Assembly (NCBI GenBank): GCA_017462035.1
Contig: JAFTRY010000031.1
Span: 62,001-126,000, forward strand
Source: Clostridia bacterium
Lineage (GTDB): Bacteria > Bacillota > Clostridia > Oscillospirales > CAG-272
Direction: 5' to 3'
DNA: 64,000 nt
The notes below the pieces were generated by a model. It saw only the letters and a program-made list of their open reading frames with translations. It did no database searches and was not told the origin of the DNA. Shown piece by piece: positions 32,815-42,875 of this stretch. A program made the position numbers and the translations under genes. How positions within the stretch are numbered: the stretch's first letter is position 1; each line of letters starts with the position of its first letter.

Positions 32815-34884
32815 ATGAAAAAACTTTTATGTCTGACCTTAGCTCTGTTGCTATTGGCGGGAACCTTGGTTGCCTGCAAGAGCGATAAGGAAGAGGAGAA
32901 TCCCACGGAGTCCGGAACGGATACGGTAACGGTTGGTGATCCTGTTACGGAGTACGCCTTGGTTCGCGCCGCAACGGCGGATAAATATTTGGTGAAAGCC
33001 GTGACAGCCTTGAAGAAGGACATCGATGCCGCCGCGGGCGGAGAGATCGAATTGAAGGATGACCACCTCACTGGCGACGAAACGGCTGACAACGACAACA
33101 GGGAGATTTTGATTGGCAAGACGAACCGACCCGAATCGATTGCCGTGTACGAGGAGCTGGGCGACTCTTATAAATTCATCATTCGCCAGGTTGAGAACAA
33201 GCTGGTAGTAGCTGCGCCCACCACAGAGCTCTTGAAGCAGGCAATCGAATATTTAACCGCCAACTACCTTCAGAACGCAGGAAACGGTACGTATCCCTTC
33301 GGGACGGATATTTCCTACACCGGGGCGGAGCAGAGCTATCTGGAGCTGGTGACGAAGAAGGAATTGAACTACGATATCGTGTACCCTTCCGCCGCAAGCG
33401 CACTGTTCAAAAATGAGGTGACCGCAGTGAGCAACGCACTGAAGACGGTTGCCAAGACCGCGCCCGAAATGATCACAGACGCAAGCTCAGCGGTAGATTC
33501 CAAGAAAGCGATCGTGCTGGGTCCCGTGAATCTGCCGGGGGTTTCGGATATGGTCAATGAACTGCCCTATCTGAGCTACCAGGTGGTAAAGAGCGGCAAT
33601 AAAATGTTTTTCCTGGGACGGGACGATGCCACCATGATCACCCTGTGCGAGAAGCTGGTGGAGCAGATCGCCTGCGGTAAGTACGCCGACGGCACGGTTC
33701 GTATTTCCGTACCCGGCAAGGATGCCGAATTTGTTCACGATTGGGCAGATACGATCCCTGCGTTCCCGGAAAACGGCGGAACGCTCCACAGCGTGGCGGA
33801 ATTTGCCGAGGGACTTTACCGTATTTACATTACCGGTACCACAGAGGATCAATACAACGCGTATGAACAGATCCTGGAAGACAACGGGTACAAGATGTAC
33901 TCCGTCAATAAGATCGGCAGCAACCTGTACCGCACCTACAAGGGAAGCGAGTGCATGATTCATATGTATTTCAACAATACAAAGAGGGAGATCCGCATCC
34001 TGGCAGGGGACGTGGATGAAATGGTGGATTACGATCTGGCTCCCGTGACCGACGGAACCATCATAGATCCCTCCTGGACGCTGTTGGCTCCCGACTATTC
34101 CGCTCAGCCCGGCGGCGAAAACGGCATGGGATTGATCTTTACCATGAAGGACGGCAGCTTTGTCATCGTGGACGGCGGCTGGGGTTACGATACCAAGGGG
34201 CTTTACGATTACCTGGTAGCCAATAATCGCAGAGACGATGGGATCCTGATCCGTGCCTGGATCATTACGCATCCTCACGAGGATCATTACGGCAACGTGG
34301 TGAAATTCTCCAATTCCTACGCAAGTAAGGTTAAGGTTGAGAAATTCGTGGCTCAATTCGCGGTAGGACCCTATGCGGTGAACGGCAGTGCCGACGACGA
34401 TATTGCCATTATTCTTCCCGCTCTTGAAAAGTTTGAGGGAGCGGAGCTCCTTGTTCCCCAGGTGGGTCAGAAGATGTATTTCGGCGAGCTGGAAATGGAA
34501 TTCCTCTATACGGTGGAGTGCCTGTATCCCGCGGCAAACATTGGTGATGCCAACAACCACTCTCTCTGCGCGAAGATGAATTTCTACGGGAAGGATATCT
34601 TGATGATGGGTGACTCCTTCCAGGCGGTTTGTAACTATTTGGTGAACACCTACGGATCCTACATCCAAAGTGATTACCTCCAGGTTCCTCACCACAACGG
34701 AAACGGCGGAAATAGCAATTTCTATCAGACTGTAAGACCCAGCACCATCTTGGTAACCACCACCCAATCTAAATATGACCGCACCGTGGCGAACAGCGAC
34801 GAGCCCCTTTACTTCCTGGTAAAGAGCTTAAGCTGTGTAAAGAATGTTTACGTGGCGGACAACGGATATAAGACAATTAAATAG
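32815..34884 (+). CDS. Lipoprotein with C-terminal metallo-beta-lactamase-like domain (MBL protein 1)
   Basis: 689 residues from the ATG after GAAAGGA. The N-terminal signal ends in a lipobox (AGTLVAC), so it should be lipid-anchored outside the membrane. Residues 40-140 (REILIGKTNRPES, VENKLVVAAPTTELLKQAI) resemble the non-catalytic N-terminal domain of some glycoside hydrolases. The MBL domain (about 440-689) holds VDGGWGYD, the metal motif ITHPHEDHYGN, ILMMGDSFQ and VPHHNGNGG. It lacks the lectin-like domain of its three downstream relatives. Possibly a surface hydrolase acting on a phosphoester or polymer; substrate unknown. Confidence 0.72.
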   Translation: MKKLLCLTLALLLLAGTLVACKSDKEEENPTESGTDTVTVGDPVTEYALVRAATADKYLVKAVTALKKDIDAAAGGEIELKDDHLTGDETADNDNREILIGKTNRPESIAVYEELGDSYKFIIRQVENKLVVAAPTTELLKQAIEYLTANYLQNAGNGTYPFGTDISYTGAEQSYLELVTKKELNYDIVYPSAASALFKNEVTAVSNALKTVAKTAPEMITDASSAVDSKKAIVLGPVNLPGVSDMVNELPYLSYQVVKSGNKMFFLGRDDATMITLCEKLVEQIACGKYADGTVRISVPGKDAEFVHDWADTIPAFPENGGTLHSVAEFAEGLYRIYITGTTEDQYNAYEQILEDNGYKMYSVNKIGSNLYRTYKGSECMIHMYFNNTKREIRILAGDVDEMVDYDLAPVTDGTIIDPSWTLLAPDYSAQPGGENGMGLIFTMKDGSFVIVDGGWGYDTKGLYDYLVANNRRDDGILIRAWIITHPHEDHYGNVVKFSNSYASKVKVEKFVAQFAVGPYAVNGSADDDIAIILPALEKFEGAELLVPQVGQKMYFGELEMEFLYTVECLYPAANIGDANNHSLCAKMNFYGKDILMMGDSFQAVCNYLVNTYGSYIQSDYLQVPHHNGNGGNSNFYQTVRPSTILVTTTQSKYDRTVANSDEPLYFLVKSLSCVKNVYVADNGYKTIK

Positions 34885-34893
34885 TAAACACTC

Positions 34894-34930
34894 GAACAGC
34901 AGGAGAGCTTTCTCTCCTGCTGTTCTTGTC
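34894..34930 (+). terminator. Terminator after MBL protein 1
   Basis: A perfect 14-bp stem (34894-34907 with 34912-34925), loop CTTT, then TTGTCATTTT. Confidence 0.9.
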
Positions 34931-34972
34931 ATTTTGACGAAAAGACTCCGTTTATTTTGGTAAAAAAAACGA

Positions 34973-35001
34973 TTGCAAAGGGAAGGATTTTGTGATATTA
35001 T
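34973..35001 (+). promoter_or_regulatory. Promoter of exported MBL protein 2
   Basis: -35 TTGCAA, 17-bp spacer, -10 TATTAT, in the conserved upstream context TTTGGTAAAAAAAACGA. Confidence 0.7.
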
Positions 35002-35067
35002 ATATACGACTTATATAAAATATATAATCATTTGTAAAAAAATATCAAATCTGGAAAGGGGTACACA

Positions 35068-37605
35068 ATGAAAAAAATCTTATCGATCCTTTTGACACTG
35101 ATGATGGTCGTAGGAACCTGTACGGCACTGGTGACCGCCACCTCAGCCGCCACCAACACTGCGCTTCCCAAAACCTGGGATTTTAACAACGTGTCCGGAA
35201 CGGGTACCACACTGCTGAACAATATCGGTTGGACCTTGGTAGATTCCTCCAAGGAAAGCAATTTGAGTGCCACTGTTGAAGGAGGCGCATTGCGTTTGAA
35301 GAATTCCAAGGACTCCAACATTTATATGCTTGTTTGCGAGAACGAGGCATTGAAGGGTGCTTATACCCTCCAATATGATTTCAAGTACGCCGCCAAGAGT
35401 GATCTGCCGGCGGCTGTCGGAAACTATACTCAGTATAACAGCAAAACGGATGAATCCGGATTTTTCTCGGGCAATAACGGCTCCAGTGTCGCCGGTACCT
35501 GGCATGTTCAGCCCCGTTTGTACGGACAGCTTCTGAATGCGCCGAAGTCCGACGCGAACAGCTGGCTTAACGCCTCCAGAATGTCCGGAAACAGATTTGG
35601 TACGTTATCCGACAGTATCGTCGCGGATCAGTGGTTTACCGTGAAGATCGAATACTTTCCGGGGAACATGGTGAAAGCTTCTATCAAGACACAAGGTGCT
35701 TCCAGCTGGACCCTGACCGATGTTTACAGCGACGATCAGATCTCCAACTCCAGCGGAACCAAGGGCTTTATTACCAAGTACCTTCGTTTCACCCTTGGTC
35801 TCTACGTAGACATTTATCTGGATAACATTTCAATCACCGCGAGAGATTATACCCCCGAGGTGTACGGTATTCAGTATAAGGATTCCACTTCCTCCTTCGA
35901 CATGCGTATGGTCGCCACCATCAAGGATGCCGCCTCCACAAAGGTAGGATATTACGTTGTGGTCAGCTTCTTTGACGAGGCAACGGGCGGGATCCGAACT
36001 GCCACGAAAAACGTAGAGTGTGACTACGTATACAAGAGCATCACCTTCAACGATGGGAACGGAACTGTAACCAAGACGGCAGATCAGCTCCGTGAGGGAA
36101 TGACCTATCTGTTTGCGTTACATCTTGAGGGAATTCCTCTTGCTGAGACTTATTCCTATCACGTGATTCCTTACGAGGTACGAAATGGAGAGACTCTCTA
36201 CGGTACTACTAAGAGCTTTGACCGCTCTCTTGCCAAGGAAAAGGTTCCCGCTTACGATACTGCCTCCGGAACGGTCAACGAGTTCATTGAATTCTGCGCC
36301 GGCGGCTATTATACAAGACAGGTAGTCGGTACCACTCTTGCCGAGTTCAATGCCTATGCTACGAAGCTTGGCAATGAGGGGTATACCCTGTATCAGAGCC
36401 GTGATAACGTGAACGGAAATTACTTCCGTACCTTCTATAACAATTTCATGATGGTTCACGTATACTACATGCCCGCGGCGAATACCGGCGGTGACTTTAC
36501 CGAGGACGTGGTGCGTATCGTTGTGTCGGACACTCCCGTGAGCGATGCCTTCCCCAAGACTCCCTACGGTGACACGGCGGTGACCTCAGCCAGCATGACC
36601 TTCATGGCTGTGGATTATGCCGCTCAGAATGACGGAGAAGGCGGAGACAACGGCTTAGGCGTGATCTTCACCAATCCCGACGGAAGCTACGTTATCGTGG
36701 ACGGCGCGTGGAAGTACGACACCACCGCGCTGTATAACTTCTTAAAGACCAATAACAAGAGAACCGACGGAAAGATCGTGATCCGCGCCTGGATCATTAC
36801 CCACCCGCACCAGGACCACTGGGGCAACATTGTTGAGTTTGCCGCGCGGTACGCGGGAGAAAAGGGCTATGACGGTGAAACCTATGACTATACGGACGTA
36901 ACGGTAGAAGCACTTGTGGCGCAGCTGAGCCAACAGTACTGTAACGCCAATACTCAGGTATACGAGGGCTCCAAGGTGATCCGTGAGGCAGCCGCGAAAT
37001 TGGGCGCGAAGACCATCGTTCCCCAGACCGGACAGACTATGTATTTCGGTGAGCTGGAGATCGAATTCCTGTACACGCTGGAGAGCATGCTCAATCCCGG
37101 TACCGTGCAGAAATATATCGACGGTGTGGACGGAAACGAGCAGTCGATGATCTTCCGAGGAAGATTCAAGGACGCGAACAAGACCGTTCTGATCACCGGC
37201 GACTCATCGAGAAACGAGAGCACACATTTGGATTTGATGTATTACAAGCATTTGAGAAGTGACTTCGTCACTCTGCCTCACCATGGAATTGATCCGACTA
37301 CCCAGCGCTTCTATGGAGATTCGATTCAGCCCCTGTACGTACTGGTTGCCACCAGCGCAGAACAGGCTCAATTGCGTTATGAGCGTTCGAAGTCAAGCTG
37401 GGCTTCGGATAGCGGTGCTCATCATTACGGAACTCCCACCACGGGCGGCAGCTGCGTAGCCATTGATTACGCAACGGGCAGGGGAGGAGCGTATTACGCC
37501 GCGGACGGTGAATACCGAACTTTCTTGATTGGTGCCGGAATGATTCCGCAGACCAATGATAGTGTACTGAAGGACGCGATCACCTTTGACAGCTTCTTTC
37601 ATTGA
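35068..37605 (+). CDS. Secreted protein: jelly-roll domain plus metallo-beta-lactamase-like domain (MBL protein 2)
   Basis: 845 residues. Sec signal peptide with an ATSAA cleavage region near residue 29. Residues 33-255 form a lectin/LamG-like beta sandwich (TWDFNNVSG, YTLQYDFKY, DNISITA). Residues 265-390 are a beta domain (DMRMVATIKDA...KVGYYVVVSF, then TYSYHVIPYEVRNGETLYG). A short domain with LYQSRDNVNGNYFRTFY follows, then the MBL domain (from about 525) with VDGAWKYD, ITHPHQDHWGN (Gln replaces Glu, metal residues kept), LITGDSSR and TLPHHGID. No anchor seen. Probably acts on an extracellular substrate. Confidence 0.72.
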   Translation: MKKILSILLTLMMVVGTCTALVTATSAATNTALPKTWDFNNVSGTGTTLLNNIGWTLVDSSKESNLSATVEGGALRLKNSKDSNIYMLVCENEALKGAYTLQYDFKYAAKSDLPAAVGNYTQYNSKTDESGFFSGNNGSSVAGTWHVQPRLYGQLLNAPKSDANSWLNASRMSGNRFGTLSDSIVADQWFTVKIEYFPGNMVKASIKTQGASSWTLTDVYSDDQISNSSGTKGFITKYLRFTLGLYVDIYLDNISITARDYTPEVYGIQYKDSTSSFDMRMVATIKDAASTKVGYYVVVSFFDEATGGIRTATKNVECDYVYKSITFNDGNGTVTKTADQLREGMTYLFALHLEGIPLAETYSYHVIPYEVRNGETLYGTTKSFDRSLAKEKVPAYDTASGTVNEFIEFCAGGYYTRQVVGTTLAEFNAYATKLGNEGYTLYQSRDNVNGNYFRTFYNNFMMVHVYYMPAANTGGDFTEDVVRIVVSDTPVSDAFPKTPYGDTAVTSASMTFMAVDYAAQNDGEGGDNGLGVIFTNPDGSYVIVDGAWKYDTTALYNFLKTNNKRTDGKIVIRAWIITHPHQDHWGNIVEFAARYAGEKGYDGETYDYTDVTVEALVAQLSQQYCNANTQVYEGSKVIREAAAKLGAKTIVPQTGQTMYFGELEIEFLYTLESMLNPGTVQKYIDGVDGNEQSMIFRGRFKDANKTVLITGDSSRNESTHLDLMYYKHLRSDFVTLPHHGIDPTTQRFYGDSIQPLYVLVATSAEQAQLRYERSKSSWASDSGAHHYGTPTTGGSCVAIDYATGRGGAYYAADGEYRTFLIGAGMIPQTNDSVLKDAITFDSFFH

Positions 37606-37642
37606 TCTCGCCCCAAAATAAAACCTTGTTGGATACCCAACG

Positions 37643-37674
37643 GCGGCAGGAGAGCTTTTTCTCCTGCCGCTTTT
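37643..37674 (+). terminator. Terminator after MBL protein 2
   Basis: A 10-bp stem (37643-37652 with 37661-37670) followed by TTTT. Confidence 0.88.
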
Positions 37675-37719
37675 GTCAATTTTATCAAAATGCGTTAGGA
37701 TTTTTGTTGAAAACGCGAA

Positions 37720-37748
37720 TGGAAATTATTTGTAAATTGTGCTAAAAT
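37720..37748 (+). promoter_or_regulatory. Promoter of exported MBL protein 3
   Basis: -35 TGGAAA, 17-bp spacer, -10 TAAAAT, in the context TTTTGTTGAAAACGCGAA. Confidence 0.65.
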
Positions 37749-37799
37749 AAGTATGTACAATCATTTGGATTGCGGAATATATTGAACAAGGAGAATGCT

Positions 37800-40280
37800 A
37801 TGAAAAAATTGTTATCCATGATTTTGGCAATTTTTATGCTACTTGGTACCTTTACGGCGCTGGTGACCACCGCGTCAGCGGCTACCAATACGTCCGTTTC
37901 TAAAACCTGGGACTTCGAGAATGTATCCGGAGAGGATTCCGCGTTGCTTGAAGCTCTCGGTTGGACGGCACAGAGCAGTGCCGGGACCCTAAAGGCATCC
38001 GTTACGGACGGAGTTCTGCGCTTGCAAAACCCCACAAAAACGCGTGAAGACCTGCTGGTCTGCGACAACGTAGCCCTGAGGGATGGCTTTACACTGCAAT
38101 ACGATTTTATGTATTCGGAAGCCACCGATCTGCCGGCATCGGTAAGCTGGAACGACAAATCCTACACGCAGTACAATGGGAAAGCAGACGAATCGGCTCA
38201 TTTCTCGGGTGACTCCGGAACGGGGGATAACAATACCTGGCACGTTCAGCCCCGCATGAACGGAGATTTTTTGAATTCTCCGAAAAACAGTAGCTGGATC
38301 GATACGAGCAAGATGTATTCCAGGTACGCTTCCACGGTGTTCGGTCAGTGGTTTACCTTGCGGATCGAATTTTCCACCGACTATGGCGTTTGTACGTATT
38401 TGAAGCCCAGAGAAAGCGAAACCTGGACGAAGACCGATTATTATTCCGCGGAAACTCTGGCAACCGCTAAAGACTCGTCCACAAACTTCATTTCCCGGTA
38501 TCTGCGGTTGGTGATCCGGGGCTTGGTGGACGTACAGCTGGATAATATTTCACTTTCTCCTCTGGATCAGCTGCCCAAATTCATAGGCTACCAGACCGCT
38601 CAGACCAACGACACCTTCACCCTTCGGCTGATAACCGCTATTGAAAATAAGAGCGGAACCAAGGTGGGCTACCTGCTCAAGGTAAGCTATTATGACGAAG
38701 CAACCGGCGTTTTGAATACCTCGGAGCTGAAAAATATTGAGTGTGACTACGTATATCAGTCCATAACCTACGGTAATACGACCAAAACCGCTTCGGAGCT
38801 ATGGGCGGGAATGGAGTACCTGTACGTGTTGCATATTTCGGAGATCCCGCGGGGTGTGGGCTACACCTATGAGATTACTCCCTACGAGGTCAAGAACGAG
38901 CAAACTTTTTACGGCAGATCCGTTACGTACAGCTATGCCGATTTCCTCGCTGACGTTCCCGATTACGATACCTCGTCGGGTACGGTTCACGACGTGATCG
39001 AGTTCAGCGCAGGAGGTTTCTTTACCAGACAGGTAGAGGGAACCAGCAAGACCGAGTTTGATGCCTACGTTACCAAACTGACGAATGCAGGCTTCACCCT
39101 TTACCAGAGCCGTGACAACGTGAACGGAAACTATTTCCGCACCTTCTACAACAGTGAGCTAATGGTTCACGTGTATTATACACCCAATGAAAATACCGAT
39201 GACTATAATTCGAACCTGGTCCGTATCGTTGCGTCGGATACGCCCCAGTCGGCGGCGTTCCCCAAGGAAGCCAAGGCTGACGCTACGGTGACCGAGGCAA
39301 GCATGACCTTTATGTCCATCAATTACGCTCAGCAGGTTAGCGGTGGCGAAAACGGTCTGGGCGTGGTCTTTACCAATCCCGACGGAAGCTACGTTATCGT
39401 GGACGGCGGCTGGAAATACGACACCAATACCCTCTACAAATTCTTAAAGGATAACAATAAGAGAACTGACGGCAGGATCGTGATCCGTGCTTGGATCATT
39501 ACCCATCCTCACGAGGACCACTGGGGCAACATCGTGCAGTTCTCTAAGAGTTACGCTTCTCAGGTTACTCTGGAGTACTTCGTGGCTCAGCTGAGTCAGC
39601 AGTACTGTGTGGGCAAGGATCAGCAGACCTACAACGGTTCCAAAGCTCTTCGTGAAGCCGCCGCGCGCTTTACGGGGGCTAAGACCGTGGTTCCTCAGAC
39701 AGGACAGATTATGCGCTTCGGTGAGCTGGAGGTGGAATTCCTGTATACCTTGGAATCCATGCTAACGAAAAAAACCGTTGCGGGCAGACACGGTGCAGGC
39801 GGAAGGGATGCCAACGAGCAGTCCATGATCTTCCGTGCCAAGTTCAACGAGGGACAGACGGTTCTGATCACCGGAGACGCCACCAATTACGAAAGCACGC
39901 GTCTGGAGACGATGTACAACACCCATTTGAAGAGTGATTTTGTCACTCTGCCTCATCATGGCATCGATCCTACTACCGAAACCTTCTACGGTACAAGTAT
40001 ACAGGCAAAGTACGTTTTGATCCCCACCAGCACCAATAAAGCGATTGAACGCTATAACCTCTCCAAGGAAGGCTCGAACGCAAATTATGGTTCCGAAACT
40101 ACCGGTGGCAGCTGTGTTGCCGTTGACTACGCCTTGGCAAACGGCGGTGCCTTCTTGGCGGCGGACGGAGGGTACGCAACCTTCAACATCAAGAGCGGAT
40201 ATACCGCTGTCTTGAAGACACAGGTGAACGACGAGACCAATAAGGATGCCATCTCCTTTGAGGGCTTCTTTACGAACTAA
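37800..40280 (+). CDS. Secreted protein: jelly-roll domain plus metallo-beta-lactamase-like domain (MBL protein 3)
   Basis: 826 residues from the ATG after AAGGAG. Same order as MBL protein 2: signal peptide (MKKLLSMILAIFMLLGTFTA), beta-sandwich domain (TWDFENVSGE to DNISLSPL), beta domain with TYEITPYEVKNEQTFYG, the LYQSRDNVNGNYFRTFYN segment, and an MBL domain with VDGGWKYD, ITHPHEDHWGN, LITGDATN and TLPHHGID. The MBL part is the best conserved between copies and the beta sandwich the least, as if partners or ligands diverged after tandem duplication. Confidence 0.72.
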   Translation: MKKLLSMILAIFMLLGTFTALVTTASAATNTSVSKTWDFENVSGEDSALLEALGWTAQSSAGTLKASVTDGVLRLQNPTKTREDLLVCDNVALRDGFTLQYDFMYSEATDLPASVSWNDKSYTQYNGKADESAHFSGDSGTGDNNTWHVQPRMNGDFLNSPKNSSWIDTSKMYSRYASTVFGQWFTLRIEFSTDYGVCTYLKPRESETWTKTDYYSAETLATAKDSSTNFISRYLRLVIRGLVDVQLDNISLSPLDQLPKFIGYQTAQTNDTFTLRLITAIENKSGTKVGYLLKVSYYDEATGVLNTSELKNIECDYVYQSITYGNTTKTASELWAGMEYLYVLHISEIPRGVGYTYEITPYEVKNEQTFYGRSVTYSYADFLADVPDYDTSSGTVHDVIEFSAGGFFTRQVEGTSKTEFDAYVTKLTNAGFTLYQSRDNVNGNYFRTFYNSELMVHVYYTPNENTDDYNSNLVRIVASDTPQSAAFPKEAKADATVTEASMTFMSINYAQQVSGGENGLGVVFTNPDGSYVIVDGGWKYDTNTLYKFLKDNNKRTDGRIVIRAWIITHPHEDHWGNIVQFSKSYASQVTLEYFVAQLSQQYCVGKDQQTYNGSKALREAAARFTGAKTVVPQTGQIMRFGELEVEFLYTLESMLTKKTVAGRHGAGGRDANEQSMIFRAKFNEGQTVLITGDATNYESTRLETMYNTHLKSDFVTLPHHGIDPTTETFYGTSIQAKYVLIPTSTNKAIERYNLSKEGSNANYGSETTGGSCVAVDYALANGGAFLAADGGYATFNIKSGYTAVLKTQVNDETNKDAISFEGFFTN

Positions 40281-40314
40281 CATTCCCGTTGAAGGGATTG
40301 GGGTAAATAAAATC

Positions 40315-40347
40315 GGCGGCAGAGGAAATTTTCTCTGCCGCCTTGTC
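40315..40347 (+). terminator. Terminator after MBL protein 3
   Basis: A 10-bp stem (40315-40324 with 40333-40342), then TTGTC. Confidence 0.85.
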
Positions 40348-40389
40348 ATTTTAAACAAAAAGAACGGTTATTTTTGTTCAAAAAACGAA

Positions 40390-40418
40390 TTGAAAAGATA
40401 CTCTAAATATAATAAAAT
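40390..40418 (+). promoter_or_regulatory. Promoter of exported MBL protein 4
   Basis: -35 TTGAAA, 17-bp spacer, -10 TAAAAT, in the context TTTTGTTCAAAAAACGAA. Confidence 0.7.
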
Positions 40419-40464
40419 AGATGTGAGGTAAATATAGTAAAATATAATGTAGAAGGAGTATGCT

Positions 40465-42873
40465 TTGAAAAAACTATTATCTTTTATTTTGGCGTGCTTA
40501 ATGGTATTTAGCGTATCTGCCATACTGTTGACCACCGCGACGGCTGCCGCCGCGTCGATGGCAAAGACGTGGACCTTTGACGAGTCGACCCTTTCCAGCA
40601 AGACCAACAGTTCTTTGTTGAATGCCATCGGTTGGAGCACCGTGAGTGCAAATTACCCAAGCACCTTGAAGGCATCGGTTTCGAGCGGGGCGTTGCGGCT
40701 GCAAAATGCCTCCAACTCACGGATCGATCTTCTGGTACACACACACGAGGATCTGAAAAAGGGATACACTCTGGAATATGATTTTATGTATTCCGCCAAG
40801 AGCAACCTGCCGGCGGCAGTTGGCTCGTATACCCAATACAACTCCAAAGCCGACGAATCCGCCCACTTCTCGGGAAGCAAGGATACGGGGGATTCCAGCA
40901 CCTGGCACGTACAGCCCCGTATCAACGGAAATCTGCTGAATTCGCCTAAAAACAACAGCAACTCATGGGTGGACACCAGCAAGATGACTCCCAATTATGC
41001 CTCAACCGTACTGGGCAAGTGGTTTACTGTTCGCATTGAATTTTCTCCGGAGAACGGTGTCAGTGTATTTGTAAAAGCAAAGGGTGCCACCGTCTGGAGT
41101 AGGACCGACAGCTATTCCGCAGCGACTCTGAACGTGGCAAAGACAAATACAAGCAGCTTCGTCACTCAGTATCTCCGTCTGTCCCTTCGGAACTACGTGG
41201 ACGTGAATCTGGATAACATCAAGATCTCTGAGCCGAACGTACTGCCTACCCTCGTAGGCTATCAGGTTGCCGGCTCTAACAGTACCTATACTCTTCGGCT
41301 GATTACGGCAATCGGGGACAAGGACGGAAGCAAGGTAGGGTATCAGGTCAAAATGACCAGCTACGACAAGACCACCGGTGTCCGTAGTACCGCCACGAAA
41401 AACGTGGATTGCAATTACGTGTACCGCTCGATCACCTATAAAGAGGGGACCAAGACGGTCACCGCTACTGCCGAGCAGCTTTGCCCCGGCACGAATTATT
41501 TGTACGCGTTGCACATTGAAAATATTCCAAACAGCGTCGGTTATACCTATGAGGTCACACCCTATATGGTCAAGGACAAGGAAACGCTGTACGGCAATAC
41601 CGCTTCCTTTGGCTACGCTGATTTTGCGGCGGACGTTCCCGTCTATAGCACCGCGGGAACGGTCAGCACTGCCGTTGAGTTCAGTGCCGGCGGTCATTTC
41701 ACCACCCAGGTGGAGGGAACCAGCAAGACCGAGTTTGATGCCTACGTGAGCAAGCTGACACAGGCGGGCTACACGTTGTATCAGAGCCGCGACAATGTGA
41801 ACGGCAACTATTTCCGTACGTTGTACAATGACACGAATATGGTTCACGTGTACTATATGCCCTCGGCGAATACCGGCGGAGATTTCTCCAAGAATGTGGC
41901 GCGCATCGTGGTGTCGGATGTCCCCAAGAGCGAGGCGTTCGCTAAGGAGGCATACGGCGACGCGGCAGTCACCGACGGTAGCATGACCTTTATGTCCATC
42001 GATTACACGAAGCAGGGCGGCGGTAACAACGGTCTGGGCGTGATCTTTACCAACCCCGACGGAAGCTATGTGATCGTCGACGGCGGCTGGAAATACGACA
42101 CCACCGCGTTTTATAATTTCCTAAAGGAAAACAACAAGAGAACCGACGGTAAGATCGTGATCCGCGCCTGGATCATTACTCATCCCCACGAGGACCATTG
42201 GGGCAACTTCGTTGAGTTCGCCTCCCGATACTCGGGAGCCAAGGGCTATGACGGGCAGAGCTACAACTACAGCGACGTGAAGGTGGAGTACTTCGTGGCT
42301 CAGCTGAACCAGCAGTACTGCAACGCCAACGCGCAGGTCTATAACGGCTCCAAGTTGATCCGTGAGGCGGCTGTCAAGTTCGGTGCCAAGACCATCGTAC
42401 CCCATACCGGACAGGTTATGTACTTTGGGGAGTTGCAGGTAGAGTTCCTGTATACCTTGGAAACCATGCTGAACCAGAACACGGTAGAAAAGTACATCAA
42501 GGGTGTGGACGGTAACGAGCAGTCCATCGTGTTACGTGCGAAGTTTGCTACGGGTCAGAGCGTTCTGGTCACCGGTGACGCTACCAAGAATGAGAGCACG
42601 CACTTGGATGTGATGTATAAGACCCACTTGAAGAGTGATTTTGTGACTCTGCCGCACCACGGCATTGACGAAACTACCTCAACCTTCTACGAGACCCACA
42701 TCAAACCCAAGTACGCTCTGGTTCCTACCAGTGCGGAGCAGACCGCGAGCCGGTATAACAACTACAAGAACAAGACGGGTAGCATTACGAAGGCAATCGA
42801 CTACGTAACCGCCAACGGCGGCGCGTACTATGCGGCGGACGACGGTTACCGTACCTTTGTGATCGAGGGCTGA
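40465..42873 (+). CDS. Secreted protein: jelly-roll domain plus metallo-beta-lactamase-like domain (MBL protein 4)
   Basis: 802 residues from a TTG start after AAGGAG. Signal peptide (LLSFILACLMVFSVSAILL), beta sandwich to about residue 255 (VDVNLDNIKIS), a beta domain with TYEVTPYMVKDKETLYG, LYQSRDNVNGNYFRTLYN, and an MBL domain with VDGGWKYD, ITHPHEDHWGN, LVTGDATK and TLPHHGID. It is the last copy; its stop is only two bases from the stop of the convergent S1 gene, and no terminator hairpin separates them. Confidence 0.72.
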   Translation: MKKLLSFILACLMVFSVSAILLTTATAAAASMAKTWTFDESTLSSKTNSSLLNAIGWSTVSANYPSTLKASVSSGALRLQNASNSRIDLLVHTHEDLKKGYTLEYDFMYSAKSNLPAAVGSYTQYNSKADESAHFSGSKDTGDSSTWHVQPRINGNLLNSPKNNSNSWVDTSKMTPNYASTVLGKWFTVRIEFSPENGVSVFVKAKGATVWSRTDSYSAATLNVAKTNTSSFVTQYLRLSLRNYVDVNLDNIKISEPNVLPTLVGYQVAGSNSTYTLRLITAIGDKDGSKVGYQVKMTSYDKTTGVRSTATKNVDCNYVYRSITYKEGTKTVTATAEQLCPGTNYLYALHIENIPNSVGYTYEVTPYMVKDKETLYGNTASFGYADFAADVPVYSTAGTVSTAVEFSAGGHFTTQVEGTSKTEFDAYVSKLTQAGYTLYQSRDNVNGNYFRTLYNDTNMVHVYYMPSANTGGDFSKNVARIVVSDVPKSEAFAKEAYGDAAVTDGSMTFMSIDYTKQGGGNNGLGVIFTNPDGSYVIVDGGWKYDTTAFYNFLKENNKRTDGKIVIRAWIITHPHEDHWGNFVEFASRYSGAKGYDGQSYNYSDVKVEYFVAQLNQQYCNANAQVYNGSKLIREAAVKFGAKTIVPHTGQVMYFGELQVEFLYTLETMLNQNTVEKYIKGVDGNEQSIVLRAKFATGQSVLVTGDATKNESTHLDVMYKTHLKSDFVTLPHHGIDETTSTFYETHIKPKYALVPTSAEQTASRYNNYKNKTGSITKAIDYVTANGGAYYAADDGYRTFVIEG

Positions 42874-42875
42874 GC

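Noticed and set aside
33487..34767. 426-residue frame antisense to MBL protein 1
   Set aside because: Low-complexity shadow translation with no motif; similar shadows occur opposite the other MBL genes.
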